Positions 1 through 13,068 of a stretch of DNA of 64,000 nucleotides are shown here, piece by piece. The translations under genes and the position numbers were made by a program. The notes under the pieces are model-generated. The model was not told where the DNA came from and searched no databases. It saw nothing but the letters and a program-made list of their open reading frames with translations. Within the stretch, counting starts at the first letter, position 1. Each line of letters begins with the position of its first letter. The DNA is from Lingula anatina (Eukaryota; Brachiopoda; Lingulata; Lingulida; Lingulidae). The stretch lies in assembly GCF_001039355.2 (NCBI RefSeq), contig NW_019774280.1, positions 162,428-226,427 on the forward strand, read 5' to 3'.

Positions 1-506
1 GTCTATATAGAAGGATTTGTTCAATTTCCTTACTATGGATTTAATATATGAAGTTCTATTTTATAAAAAAGGAAACAATATTACAACCTGCTTTCAAGTC
101 TGATTTGATAATTCGTTACTGATTGTGTCTTACTGCAAATGGAAAGAACCATAGATAAATCTGACTGATTTGGAGAAAAACCAAACTAAGCAATTAAAAT
201 GAAGAAATACGGTCAAACATTAAGATTAAATGCAAACAAGTTCAAGTCTTAATCTCGCCATCACTGTAAATAAATACATTTTAAATAAATCAAGTTCTTT
301 CAAATGTATTCATTAAATTTTAAAAAATTAAAATTTCTGCTAGCCTGCTAGTTCTGACAGAGTGACCTTCACAAAGCTGAACCAAAGCTGCGTTTGTGAC
401 ATTGTACTTTGCCTTGACGTTAAGAACTGATTTGACTTTGTGTATATGGTACGCATCCCACTTTACCTCTTCACGTCATCGACGCAAAATTTTTGTACGC
501 ACTCAC
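1..506. other. Rh gene intron 5, partial
   Basis: AT-rich sequence between the left edge and the donor of Rh exon 5. I see no exon or repeat in it. The remaining Rh exons must lie to the left of the window. Confidence 0.6.
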
Positions 507-670
507 CATGTTAATCCGCCCCTTAGCGTCTAACGCCGAGGATATGGCGAAAGTGACAACACAGCAGGCCGCCAGGGAGAGGTATGTGTTTATCACAGCG
601 CGGTGCTGGTCGTCCCCTGGAGCCAGAGCGCCGTTGAAACTGGGCCAGTACATCCACAGGAATATGGTTC
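507..670 (-). CDS. Rh-type ammonium transporter, exon 5
   Basis: This exon encodes a stretch that includes [15 protein letters not shown] and [14 protein letters not shown], both typical of Rh glycoproteins (RhAG/RhBG/RhCG family, NH3/NH4+ or CO2 channels of the plasma membrane). The acceptor follows tttctttcag. The donor is ATG|gtgagt. Its first two bases complete the Gly codon begun at the end of exon 4, which gives the family motif SMIGTIFLW. It contains most of two membrane helices. The gene continues left of the window, so the second pore histidine and the C-terminal tail are not visible. Confidence 0.9.
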
Positions 671-996
671 CTGAAAGAAACAAACTGCATGGATTAGTAC
701 CGCCCTGTGTTTAGACGATGGCCGTTTTAGGAATGATGGCAAATCAAATGATGCACCATTCAGAAAACTAAAAAGGAGAAATAATACATGAACGTAGCCA
801 TGGTCAAGGAGAATTATTGGAGATGTGAAGGCGGGGACCAATGTAAGAATTAAGGACAACAACCGGCGAGCTTTAATGATATTTTCTCTCAAGCGAAGGT
901 GCGCTTGTGTAATGGTCACCGCACTGTGGCGCCGCGGCGGTAAAATTAGAAACTATCCACGGAGCTTCCTCTCTACCAGAACGACACCAAACTCAC

Positions 997-1141
997 CTAT
1001 CATGGAGAACAGATCAGAGTGGTAGACGGATCCCTCCTTATCGCTCTCCTCTATGTCTTCCCGCCATAAGACCCTTGCCACAGCCAAACCAAAGTACGCC
1101 CCGAATGCATGGATGAACATGGATCCTCCAATATCCACCGC
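997..1141 (-). CDS. Rh-type ammonium transporter, exon 4
   Basis: The exon starts in phase 0 after cgtgttccag and ends ATA G|gtgagt. It encodes [19 protein letters not shown], then a charged loop and [10 protein letters not shown]. The histidine in [10 protein letters not shown] matches the first of the two conserved pore histidines of the Amt/Rh family, so this copy looks competent for conduction as far as it can be seen. The next exon follows after about 330 bp. Confidence 0.92.
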
Positions 1142-1549
1142 CTGGAACACGTGTTAATATAGGATTTAAATTAAGTTCTAGAAAATGGAATTATAAAAAT
1201 GTAAATCCCCCCCAACGAAATTGGATAGAATTTCTAATAAAGAAAAAAATTGCTACCGCGCACTGTGCTCCTTTAAATCCATTTAACGTGAAACTGACTT
1301 CCTCTCAGTTATCTCGCCTGTCTACACGGTCGTAAAGGTATTATTGTACATTCTTTCAATTAAAAAACAAACGCATTGTCAGATTTCAAATAATAACAAA
1401 TTTTAGCCCATTACGACTCATGCAATTCAACAGTTATTCTTTGAAACAAATGGTAACGCCCTGTAAAACCAATCAACCCTACAGAAATTCTAACTACTCC
1501 ACACTTCTTTTTTTCGAATACGTTATACATAAAATGATATCGTCTTAAC

Positions 1550-1700
1550 CTTGAAGTATGTGAGTCCGATCATTTCATTGACGCAGTAGAAGATGATCTC
1601 AAAGAAAGCCATGATGACGAGCTGGAGAGGGCTTGTTTTTCCCAACACTGCCCCAAAAGAAATAAGTACTGCGCCGGCTCCAAAGTCTGCAGCTATCATA
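1550..1700 (-). CDS. Rh-type ammonium transporter, exon 3
   Basis: This exon is too short in the open frame to stand out alone. It is defined by acceptor tttacaag, donor AAG|gttaag, and exact phase fit with its neighbours. It encodes MIAADFGAGAVLISFGAVLG, then KTSPLQLVIMAFFEIIFYC and NEMIGLTYFK. The ADF aspartate and the FGAVLGK(T/A)SP segment are hallmarks of Rh proteins. Two membrane helices fall here. Confidence 0.9.
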
Positions 1701-2216
1701 CTTGTAAAGAAAAGGAGAAAGTATAGGCAAAATGATGAAATGAGAAAATTATTTGGTACTCTTTAGAATATAATGGTTACAAAACAGTACATTAGGTTTT
1801 AGTCTTAGGCTCCAGATAGCCAGATAAACAAAGAGAAACAAATCATACTTGGTAAAAAAGAGACAAAAAGTAAAATACAATAATTACATTTAGACGCACC
1901 ATTCAATCCGAGTAACAAAATTCACTAACTGGTTTCATACAACGTTTTTGGTTTCATAATGCTTTTGGTAACATTTTACGCCCAGTTTCAGAAAAAGTCA
2001 CGCTTTAGCCAACAGGTAGATGCAATTAGCACAACCCATAACACTATTTATCGCGTTAGTTGCGTTTATCATTGTACGTTTAGCTTCATCGAATGCGTTT
2101 CTGTCTTCTCTGACACAATTGTTCTGCTCTTATTTAGACCACCTAGGTTGATTGAATCTCAAATTATCAGCCAGATGCGTATTGACCCGAGACGCTCCGG
2201 CTGGCCTTAGCCTTAC

Positions 2217-2400
2217 CTTGTTACATCTATCTTGATTTTTCCATGCTCCATGTGCAAGAAACCCGCCATGAGGATCTGCCACTGTACCACAAGGGCGGAG
2301 AGGAGAAAGTTAAACCCCATACTACCGAAACCGTAACGCTTCAGAAACGTCATAAGAAAACCGAACCCGACAAAGATCATAACATGGACATCCTGGAACA
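2217..2400 (-). CDS. Rh-type ammonium transporter, exon 2 (shared acceptor exon)
   Basis: The exon encodes [40 protein letters not shown] and a following loop, the most conserved block of Rh glycoproteins (start of TM2 onward). The acceptor lies after a run of T ending in cag. The first Met codon is split, with A supplied by the upstream exon and TG here. Three different upstream exons (8800-8968, 34754-34825, 38058-38129) all end in TATTATCCA-A or a close variant, so all can splice here in frame. The donor is ACAAG|gtaagg. Confidence 0.93.
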
Positions 2401-3492
2401 CTGAAAAAAAAATTAAATAAATTAGTGAGAATTTAAAGCATATTTAAGGTAGTGGATGGAAATAGTACAAGTCTCATTTTAATGGGAGAATCACGGCGAG
2501 GAGTGAGCACGAAATAGATAGATCTATCATTCTTTGGTCTCTTTTACCCTCACCTAATTTTGAGGTCAATTTTGTTTTCAACGATGCCGTGTGTTGACTT
2601 AATTTCAAGTTGCCACATTACATTAATTTTCTTTTGTTAAATTTTTCATGCGTCCCGTGACTTGTAGGAGATTATAATGGCACATTGAAATTCCTTGCTT
2701 TTTTTATCGATATAAGAAATGTCTCTTCAAATAGACATATTCCACATGGGCCACCGCTCTTTTTGTCCCCACTCAGGAGAAAGATGATCGAGTTGCGAGT
2801 AACGTTCTCATTTTACTCTTCACCTAAATAGCGCCCGCTCTTCAGAACAGACACTGTAAATGACATGAAATGATATATGGAGCGCTCAGAGATTCAACAG
2901 GATAGTGAGTTTTATATGATGGTTAATTTTCAGTGAAGTACGACTCAAAAACACTGTGTGTCACTTTTTATTCAAACATATTAGAGACCCATCTGCCGAG
3001 AAGATAAAAGTATCAGAGAAAAGGAATAAGAGAAAGATAATAAGAAAAAAAAATGAATTAAATGTGCATTTGCCAAATATTGTATTTCATTACGCAACAC
3101 CGTTTTTGTCTGTATTAGTCCATCTGACGACTAAAAAACATTTGTGACATTTGCAAACCTAGCATGCTGTATACGAAGTGAAACGAGGAGGAAAAAACGT
3201 TTTCAAAGCAATGCAAATAGCAGACGTTTAAACTTACTGTTTCAATTAGAAGTAGCACCACAAAAGCAAAATGTCTTAACATCATTAGCCCAGATCTGGA
3301 GGTTGAAGGGGAGCATGATCAAAGCATCTATCTTTTACACGTAATTAACGCATTTCAACCCAATCCAACCTTTCTCCAACAAGTGGGAAAATCAGGACAA
3401 GGTGAACAGTATGAAGGGTTATGCCTGGGAAAGTGATTAAACAGCTTTGTGTGGGTAGAAGACTTTTTGTCGGAGGGTTTTTTGGCACGTGT

Positions 3493-3544
3493 ATAATAAC
3501 AATAATAATAACAACAACAACAACAATAATAATAATAATAATAC
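3493..3544. repeat. ATA/ACA trinucleotide microsatellite
   Basis: Imperfect run of AAT and AAC triplets. It generates leucine-, tyrosine- or isoleucine-rich spurious open frames on both strands. Confidence 0.9.
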
Positions 3545-6194
3545 AAGCTTCATGTTGCGTGTTTTTTTTATGGACAAAGGGGTTTGGGAGGCTAGCACTA
3601 ACATGGAGAAGAGCAGCAACGGTGGAGCCAGCATATAGTTACACGTTTGAGGGCGGAGTCAGACATACCAGTAAGATGGGGAATGGAAAATGAGAGTGGA
3701 AATGCCATGTTAGATAACCGTAAGCCCATGGAAGTGACACACTTCACGTTAAATGTCAAAACACTGTTTAAAGTCTTGCAATGTACATGTGGATCGAATA
3801 TTTTGCCAAAATGTATTTCGGCATAGATTTTAAGACGTGTGCTGAATTTATATTTTTCTTATTCAGTTTTAAAGGTTTTAACATAATGTGAAGCTACATG
3901 TAGAAAAAACAGTTGGTATTTGTGTTGATTTTTGGTGTTTTGATTTATGTATTAACATTACAAAATATTAATTAAATCTCCATTCAGAAAGCAGTTTTGT
4001 ATGATATTTACAAGTCTAAACAAAATGAATGCCAAAAATTTAACACTATTTATTTATATACATGTAGTTCGTGTCGAACAGAACATTTTACATTGCTTTA
4101 TGTAACAGTGTATGTTAAGTGCTATACAGTTTGTACATCCATTTAAAATACACCCTATTACCCATGCTATTCAACAAGACGTCTTCAGTAATAAAGAGAG
4201 CGATGGTATGCATTAGGACAAAATATAATGAGACATTAGATCCACTAGCGGCAGAATGCGACACCCATAAATGTGAAAAAAGAAAACGAAACCCACCACT
4301 TAAATGTCAAATAGTTGTGCAATGGGGAGAAAGGATTACGTAGTGCTTCGTCTGCGATGGCACCCAATAAAACCTAATTTTTTTAGCATTTAAAGGCGGC
4401 ACTTTTTTCTCTACATAAAAGAATTAAAAACGTTTTTTTGGCTCCAGCTTTGTGCAGTCATTTACGTCAAATTACCAGTAAGTTATGTGCACAGAGAATC
4501 GCAGCACCGATTTTTTTTCTCACAACATATCAAGCATTATGATAATTTTAAGAATTAAAGATATTTGTGGCTATTTTTGTCTCTTTAAGCGTTTATTCCT
4601 TATACTTAGTTTTCAATTAGGTTTTTATGTAATAGTATTAGAAAACAGCGCTGAAACATTTTTGTACAGCGGTTTTCAGTAATACTTAATAATGATTATT
4701 ATTTATATATATTTACTGACACTGATCTCGAACTATCCAGTGCTTGAAGTGTTAGTCGTGACTACATTAAAACCGTGGAACGCGACACAAGATTTTGTAG
4801 AAAACAAAGCTTAAAGAGATAACAACTGTTCATTTTGACCAAAAAAAAAAAAAGATCATTACAAAGGGTAGCCATCTATGGAGGTCATCTGGTCCGATGG
4901 CAAGCACAGATAGCAAAACAATTGCGATCTATAACCGCCGTTCTTCTGGTAAAATAGAATTTATTATATTTCTGTGATTTGTTTATTTGCATTTATTGTG
5001 GAATGTGAATCTCATACGAACAGTTGTTATCCCTTTAACTCAACAAAGTTGTGTTGTTGTTATGAGGGTTATTTATGTATGTAGAGCGACGAGCTCAATG
5101 GATAACGAACATAAACGGGGTTAAATTGTTAACTGGATTATATAAGGAAGTGACCAGCTCAGCAGAAGGACATTTGATTAATAGGAAAGTAACAGAGTGT
5201 AGATGACAAACTTAAGCCAACGGAGTGCGAGACATCACTATGTATGCTGTGGTTAATTTAGTCAACAGACTGTGAATCGATAATGTTATACGCTTTTTGA
5301 ACGCTCTTTAAAAACAGCCCTATAAAATTAATTAACAGACATGCGTTCAGATTAACGCGTTTTTATATGTTGCAAACGTGGCTATCACAAATCTATTTTA
5401 TAAACTGATTTTGTTCGGAAACTGTTCTATTCAAAGTCTTAAGCAAAGTCTCCTGTAAAGCTGTAAAACTGGCGGATGCGCTCGTTAGCTCGCGCGTGCC
5501 CTTGGGTTTGCCTATCATTGGTCCAGTCGCAAAGAGTTTTAAACCTAAGACCTTTGACTGTGACATCGGTCCCCATTTCACGGCTCTCTCAATTTCTACA
5601 TGAGAAAGAATGTCCAAACAAGTTTCCGTTAAAATCTATGGACATTTTTGTGGTGACAATTTGTCTCCCTGGCTGTCCTCAGAGTAAACTAAGCGTTTTC
5701 ACTCGCTGCCCTCCCTGGCAACGCAATGCCATTTAATAGAGTCTGTTTGTCATTTGACTTATTCGCCAGGTCAAAACATTAGTGAATGGCAACTCGATTC
5801 TCTGCAAGAGATCAAAGCTAAATTCTAGGCAGAATAATAAATAATCTAAATTAAATGCGGGGTGACCTGTTTGTTTCAGTGCATTTTTTATTACAGCGTA
5901 TAGTAAGTGGGGGTTGGGGGACCATAACAGTAAATAAAAATGAAATACAGCAATATTACAACTCTCTCCATGGATGTTGCATTTGGCTGCATTCACATCA
6001 CGATCATTTTAGATCAACTTTTTCATTCATGTAGGAAGCTTGTCACCAAATAACCAGATTGCTTCATTCGCAATGGGTTTTCCTTGCAAGCAGTTCGCGT
6101 AGGTCAACTCACTGTCAATGTCAAAGTGCTGGTCTCGCTGCAGCTTTGACGATAAATCGGTGAAGATATTATATGCCATAGGGCCGAAATATGG

Positions 6195-6248
<54 letters not shown>
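6195..6248. repeat. (TAA)n microsatellite
   Basis: About 18 uninterrupted TAA units. The polyleucine open frame on the opposite strand is an artefact of this tract. Confidence 0.95.
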
Positions 6249-8437
6249 TTGATGATAATGATCTCCACGTGGCTGAGGGGGTATATTCGTTTTTTAGAAA
6301 GAACATATTATCCGTTAAATTGTACCCTGTTGATGTAAGCGTTAGAAATACTGCAGCACCCTGAGTTTGGCGGGGCTTAAAGAAACGGTTTTTACCAAGC
6401 ACACGAATGAAGATCGCAAGCCCTGAGTACGATATTGTGATGGTAATTTGTTTGCATTTTAAAATTACGTCAGTGTTAGATGATCCGCAGTTTTAAATAC
6501 TTACTACTACTTGTATTATGATTGTGAAGGTCGTCTTACTTAGAGATTTTATAGATTAGAATAGTATTGCATAACAGAACCTTTGGGCCATGGCATTCGT
6601 TACAATGTGATATCACCTACAAAGACTGTTGCTGCAGTATTAAGTAGCCGAATGAGCAAAAGATAAAGTGTTAGAAATAATTGTTCCGTAAAAAAAAAAA
6701 AAAAAAAATCGTGCAGGTGCATGGTGTTTTTTTTTTATTAAGTTAGAGGTTATAAAGTTTTAAGGAAGGAGCGCAACTAAGATCCCGAAATCCGAGCGTA
6801 CCGCATGTCACAGTTAAAAAAAGAGTACATGAGAAATTCGATAGAGGGACCTCGAAGAGAAGAACGGGAACACACTATTCCTTTGTCCAACAAAGGACAT
6901 CGTGAAATTCTAGATGAGGGTTATTTCCAAGCTTTTGTTGCTCTTGCGCTCGTCCACACAAACAAACTGATCAGTTACCATCTATTCATCAAACTAGCTT
7001 TTTTTGAAAAGCAAGTCCGTATACGAATCTCTTTTTAACTTACTTTTTATATCAGATCTCACGAGGATTGATACCTTTGCCGCTGATACACACGTACAAG
7101 GTCAGAAATAATACTTTTGTGTGGACGATAAAATAGAGGTTAAACTTAATAGAACAGATAAAGAAGATGGAAACACATTGAAGGCGCTCTGCATTTCACA
7201 AATAATGACGCCTTTTAATATGAAACCATCTTAACATAATTTTGAATTTATTAAATGAAATATTCCATAACTAATCGCTTTAAATTCGAGTTACTTAACA
7301 GTCGGGAAATTATTTTTTATTCAACACACATACAATACAGAATTTTGGTTGCAAAATTCGTATTCATGGTTTCTTTGGTTGCAAAATATTTGGAAGCAAA
7401 ATGAAGCTCGACAACGCTTTATAAAACCAGAAAGTTTGTCTTTATAGAGTACATGTGCCGTGTCAAAAGGTGTCAAGTCAAGGGTTGTTCCTGTGTAAAA
7501 TGAAATCAGATCTCCCTTTCTCGCGTTCAACACTAATGAGATTTTTTTCATGAGATTTTTTTCATCAGTTTCTGTAGAATTCAAAGCTGACTCTAGTGAC
7601 CTCTGCACGTGAACTCCGCTCTTGAACTTTGTATTTCATCAGCTTAACAGTTTTGGTCTTCTTCATTTTCATATAAAAAACACTCTCATATAATATACAG
7701 CAATATGCTGAGTGAACTCATAGTAACAAATAACATATATCCACCGGCATTATATTAAATAAAAAAAACATGCGGGTATAATGTCGCTACTATACTATGC
7801 CAACAGTTGAGTAGTACTACGTCTTCTGGTACATGGTTCACATTTTGTTTATATAATTGAATGATATTAATAGAGATATTACCAAGGTACTAAAAGGTAA
7901 GATCATTCTCACTCACTACTAGGCCATTAGTAAACGATACCGTGTGTAATCGCGCGTAAAATTTACGGAGTAAAACTTGATTACATAACCATAAGGCGTA
8001 GACCTATATACTATAGTGCAACAATAATAATAAACACCACGCGTTCCCGCACTAGGTTGTGTCTGTATTAAAAAGGTTCAAACTGATTCATGACAATTTT
8101 CAAATTTCTCTTGCAATCAATGAGTTAAACTTGTGCTTTCAGTTGCTGTCCCCCCATTTAAAAAGACTGTCATTTTCACTAATTTAACCTCGAAACGAAT
8201 ATTGAGAATGAGAAATAATTGTACGGTAAAAATTAAGGTGACAGACCCCCACCAAAAATACAAAGTTTTAAAACCCTAGCTAATCAGTATTTTTTTAAAA
8301 AAACCTTATCTACTTCCATAGCATTACCTTATTTGTAGACGTAGTAAAATGAGATGCACCTAAAAGTCATTGAAATGGCGTTTACTGTGCATTGTGTTGA
8401 GGTTTTAAGGTGACCTCGTAATCTGACGTATCCAGGT

Positions 8438-8630
8438 ACCTTTCAGACGGTTCCCTGTATAGAAATTGAATTTTAAGCTTAAGATACTCGCAATTAACGA
8501 TAGTTAATTACCCCTATCAGCCTCAGCAAGCGTGACAGACGTCTAAGCCGCCCGAGTTAATTGCAATTAAGCGAGAATCCCATCGGAGATAGTTTGATCC
8601 AAAGTTAGTACGATAGTCTCTGGGAAGGGT
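8438..8630. mobile_element. Decayed MITE related to the 19887-20108 element
   Basis: The core (TTAATTACCCC, then CAG, GACAGACG and TAAGCCG) matches the core of the element at 19887-20108. The ends (ACC..TC..GGTTCCC and CTGGGAAGGGT) are weak inverted repeats. No clear target duplication is visible. Confidence 0.4.
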
Positions 8631-8799
8631 ATCTAATTATCAACTGATCACTTCAATATCGTCTTTGCACCCAGCCTAATAAAGCGACCCCCACCCTCTT
8701 AAGTTTTAAAAGTACAAGCAATGCTTGCGTCATTTTAGTCGCAATTAAACCCTACTCATGTCACGTACAACCACAGCCTCATTATCAAAACTCGCTTAC

Positions 8800-8968
8800 T
8801 TGGATAGTAGCTCTTAACAGAATTCGGCGTGGTCTCATTCCCGGTTGACATCACTGCGTTCGCATCATCGCCGTAGTCCACAAATATTCCAAACAACACA
8901 ATGAAGAGAGCCTGCAAGACCAGCAGGACACTGGTCAGCTTGACCCTTGTCAGCTGACTGTCACCCAT
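8800..8968 (-). CDS. Rh-type ammonium transporter, short alternative first exon
   Basis: From the ATG at 8966-8968 this exon encodes a 56-residue N-terminus: a short cytoplasmic start, TM1 (TSVLLVLQALFIVLFGIFV), DYGDDANAV, then a loop of about 20 residues with one NET glycosylation sequon, ending SYYP. The donor is CCAA|gtaagc, phase 1, and it joins exon 2 at 2400 to give YYPMFQDVHVM. The length and spacing resemble an ordinary Rh protein. The strong match to the distant exon at 40111-40564 (LTS.LLVLQALFI.LF..FVDY) shows that both are versions of the same first exon. Confidence 0.88.
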
Positions 8969-10493
8969 GTCTGTTTGTCACCCTGGTTTACGTTTTTGGA
9001 TCAAGTACGACAACAGTACTCCTCGAAAGCAGCTACGTTGCGGTGAAACTCTGAAAGCGATCGGCGTGCGGGCGCTCCGTTATACGTTTATATTTCTTCT
9101 CACTTTTTGCCTGTCAGATGAGTATAACACCCAAAATGCCAAATATTCATCAACTGTTCGATTAACGAATGTTAAGGTCGAGGGTGTTGGAATAAAAGTG
9201 CACGTTCTGTAATATATGCCAGCAAACACCTGTTAGTCTGTTGCTGTTCAGAGAAGGCCGTTCTTTTTGATAACCCCGAGACAAATATATTTAAAACGTG
9301 CTGATTGACAGCTGAGTTCATATTGATGAAGTCTCAGATATGAAGGTGGTTGCACAGCCAGTGCAATGTAAACTGTTAACATGCCGGTCGAATGTTAACT
9401 GAAAGATCGATTTAGTGCACAGAATGTTCATTTTATTTTAATGAGGTTTATGTGTATTTGAAACAGTGCGTGTTTGACATTGGCATCCACCTAAACTACA
9501 CTCGTACTCCTCCAAGTGCACCTAGGCCCTATGTTGACATTTTCTACAGCACCCTTGCAGGGAAGAGACACACCCTCCAATCGCTCACGGTAACGTCCAA
9601 TCAAAATCGACATTCAACCCCACGCCTTCTTTGTCTCACCAATCAGAACACGGTATTTTAGCACACGCCCTCTCCCTGCACGCCTCTAGAGAGGAAAGCG
9701 GGATCAAGCTAGCGAAATGACCCGTATAGCACAGAACCCCATTGGACTACAGATATTATAACTCAAGATGTAATGCTTGTAAAAACATGCGCTTTCTTGT
9801 TAAGCATTGGCTCGTATCACTATATTTGGTCAAGAGCTCAATTAGCCTGTAAGAATTAAAATGCTGCACATAAGAAATGATGCGATGAAAAGGGAATGTT
9901 ATAGAGGTTCCAGATTTACCGCAGGTCGGGGGGTGAGGCAATGAACAATTGGTACAAAATAAGTGTGTGCTCATAAATCACGTCTTTGCACACCTGCTAC
10001 AAAAATCCCTCTTTACTAAATTTTGTATTTTATGTAATTCCCCCCTAAATAAAACCTTCACATCAATCATTTTCATGTACTTTATTACCTAAATGCCTTT
10101 TTTAAAAACCTGATCGCTTATGTAAAACTTAACACAGCGGTTGTGTATTGATATCTGTCTTATGCAATCTATGATTGTGATTTGATCCGGGACTTATTTA
10201 CCTTGAATGTGTTCACACGTGGGAGATCATGCTGCGCTGGAAGAACACAAAGATGGGAAGTGTTATTATTTGCGTTTTGTGAACTTTGTAGATCGGTTCT
10301 CGACCATTCTGGGATGTGAAGATTACTAGAAAGTCGCCTTGATGATAATATAAGCAATGGAAGTGACGTGTACGATGATAAATAGATTCTAAGTATCTCG
10401 GAATTCAGGCCAGAGTCCAAGCCAAACAGACGTGAGGCACTGGAGTCTTAGTGTGATAATTTTCCGATGTGTTAATTAAGTTTTTTCTTCTTT

Positions 10494-11031
10494 CAGGCCT
10501 TCCCAACTACCAGACTCGGTACCTAGGGATCCTGAATTAACCGGTATATCGGACCACGCTACCCGTTTTCAAGGTGTGTGTCAGATCGCATTTCGGAGTA
10601 TCATACCCCAGAACAAATTTTGTAGCACGACTGCGGGCTCATCCACGCTCGGCTGAACAACCTTAAACTGTACTCTTACTTTAGAGTACTCTATGGGGAT
10701 ATATGGGGACTTTACGACATTCGGTTTGAATGTTTTAACCACTTTTGATAGGGCTTTTTTTGCATTGCATTAGATTAATGTGGCAGTCTAAGGTGCATCT
10801 AGGTGGCTTTCAAATTTATGCACCCGGTTTTAAAATCATATGGCGATTTTACGACAATCGTTTACTATCCAATCAAGGTGACAGCCGAGCATGCCAGGGC
10901 TCATCCTGTCGGTGTTCTGGCTGATACTCCGAAATGCGATCTGACACACACCTTGAAAACGGGTAGTGTGGTCCGATATACCGGTTAATTCAGGATCCTT
11001 AGGTGCCGAGTCTGGTAGTTGGGTAGGCCTG
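10494..11031. mobile_element. 538-bp inverted-repeat element (MITE-like)
   Basis: The element starts CAGGCCTTCCCAACTACCAG and ends with the near-perfect complement of it (one mismatch). The arms continue inward for about 110 bp with few mismatches and enclose about 315 bp. ttcttt lies immediately outside each end, which could be a 6-bp target duplication, although the left copy sits in a pyrimidine run. There is no transposase frame, so it would be non-autonomous. Confidence 0.75.
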
Positions 11032-12403
11032 TTCTTTGACACAATCGCATATCAGGTGACAGCGAAAGACAAGAAGGATCGTTTTCTAAATGTATGTTGT
11101 TTGATTGATGAGCAGTTGTAGGTACGTGCAAGGAATGGGCACTGAACCAGCAAATAGCATTCGGGTTGACATTTTATAATAAAAATATGATCTTTGTGGA
11201 ATTTATGCGATCTTTTATGTATATGTTAATTACTCTGTTCTCCTTTCGCTGTAATCATATCTAACTTAATCAACAAAATACAGTCTTATAGGAATATCGA
11301 TCATATTTAAAATATTTGAAAATACTTATTCTTTCAACCTCTACCTCTTTCTCTCTCTCTATCTCTCTCTGTCTCTCGTCAAGATACCAATTTGATGCGA
11401 CCATAGACAGGGCTTTCAAGGGCACCTTGTTCCCATCATCGTCGTCAATACTTCATGCCGATACTGCTAAGTTTTTGTTTTATCATTTTTGACCCTTAGG
11501 TGCCCCACTATAGTTAAATGTTCTTTTTCACATATATAACGTGACTGAGAGAGATCATTTGCAGAAGTCTCAGTTTCAAGGTCTATTATAATTATGCCCG
11601 TTTCATTAAGTATCATATCTCCCCAAATACGTGTATGTGCAATGAATTGGGGCGTGTTAAACTAGATCAACAACCTTTGCACCCGCTACAAAGAGTACAT
11701 ATTATCTAAGTTATCTAAGCCTTTTTGCTAGGTTTCGTGTTCTTTTTGCGCTACAGGAAAGGGCAAATTTAATGCCTACATTAGGGCCTATTTTTAAGAA
11801 TGATAAATTATACTATGTGGACTCCCTCTATGTATTGATGACATAAATATATAGGACAGAATCCCTTTTACAAAAATTGGAAACTTAGAGGTACATATGA
11901 ACCGAGCATCAGTAGAGCGTGGATTCCCAGTAATACATATAAACGACTTCTACTAGATTCTTATACGACTCAAATAAAGTCGACATGCCAAGGATAAACT
12001 GAATAAATCACTCGATCAGCCATAAAAGAGCTTAAGACTGCTCCTTTCTTTGAATTTGTGGTCAGAAATTTAACCTACTTATGTGACCTACTTTTCTGCC
12101 CCATGTATATACAGGATAGTAAGCTAGCAGAAAAATCCATTCAAATATCATTTTTCGGGAAATATTTAACAACATCTTTTGGTAATTCTCTTATTATACT
12201 GTTTGAAACTATATGCCGGCATTTGTTTGATTTTTGTGGCAAAAAATTGACTTTGTATGCATCTTTAAATAAACAGTTACTCAATGTCAAAGAACAATTC
12301 TAAATCCAGCCATATCCAAAATACTACATAACTACTCAGTGGGCCTAAATCAGTGAATAAATGAAGTAATAGATAAATATGCCTAACTAATTAATCAATA
12401 AAC

Positions 12404-12406
12404 AGA

Positions 12407-12445
<39 letters not shown>

Positions 12446-12447
12446 AA
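12404..12447. repeat. (AAAT)n microsatellite
   Basis: About eleven AAAT units with little interruption. Confidence 0.9.
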
Positions 12448-12527
12448 TAGAATAAATGGTCGTCCAAAAGCATCAACAAAATTCAGTCTTTGGGATACAC
12501 GACCCTAAGTGAAACCTGAAGCTGGGT

Positions 12528-12558
12528 GGAGGTCAAGGTCAATTGGAGGTCAAGGTCA
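12528..12558 (+). promoter_or_regulatory. Two AGGTCAAGGTCA motifs (nuclear-receptor-like)
   Basis: The 14-mer GGAGGTCAAGGTCA occurs twice with 3 bp between copies. Each copy contains TCAAGGTCA, the extended half-site bound by NR5A and ERR monomers. Whether it works as an enhancer is unknown. AGGTCA-rich repeats are also common in dispersed invertebrate repeats. Confidence 0.35.
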
Positions 12559-12668
12559 TGTCCAAATACCTGTTCTTGAAAATATCTCCACAAGATGATG
12601 AATCTCTCTTTATGGTTGTTTATGTCTCACATTTCCATAACACTCACAACACTTGTCCATATCTTGGT

Positions 12669-12710
<42 letters not shown>
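12669..12710. repeat. (AC)n microsatellite
   Basis: About 20 uninterrupted AC units. Confidence 0.95.
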
Positions 12711-12713
<3 letters not shown>

Positions 12714-13068
12714 TAGACATACATACAATGCCCTTATATATAAATGGGAGATTTCGTTGCTAAACAATCTGGGGACAAGACTGGGTAAATTTTGGTGAAA
12801 GAAACACGAACACATGAAAGTACACTTAACATACAAAGACGGCCTTGACAGCAGAGCGTGTTGGCTGACACAATGCAATGTCAATTCGCAACTAACACAA
12901 TTAAGAAGTGGTCCCTTTCTGTTCCTAGTCTTATCTTTGACTTGGCTTAACCAAAGTTGAATATAGTTGAATGCTTATGAACTGCCGGAAACACACGTCA
13001 GTGTGAAATATCATTGTCATGTTAGGTCCAGATGATCGAGTGATTTGTGCATAGGCCTATTGTACTAA

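Larger units (their letters stand above)
2401..8799. other. Rh intron 1 (short form), no gene seen
   Basis: This is 6.4 kb of AT-rich DNA between the short first exon and exon 2. It holds two trinucleotide microsatellites (3493-3544, 6195-6248), a poly-A tract near 6690, and a MITE-like remnant at 8438-8630. The open frames are short, AT-driven and show no family motif. Confidence 0.6.
8969..12930. other. Sequence upstream of the short Rh first exon; no gene seen
   Basis: It should include the promoter of the short Rh form just above 8968, but I see no convincing TATA box. It also holds a 538-bp inverted-repeat element (10494-11031), a CT-rich tract near 11345, an AAAT microsatellite near 12404-12447, paired AGGTCA-type sites (12528-12558) and a CA microsatellite (12669-12710). 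Confidence 0.5.

Noticed and set aside
7321-7608. 95-residue minus-strand open frame
   Set aside because: Good length, but no recognisable motif, a cysteine/asparagine-rich end encoded by a local near-repeat, and no splice or neighbour support. Probably chance within the Rh intron.
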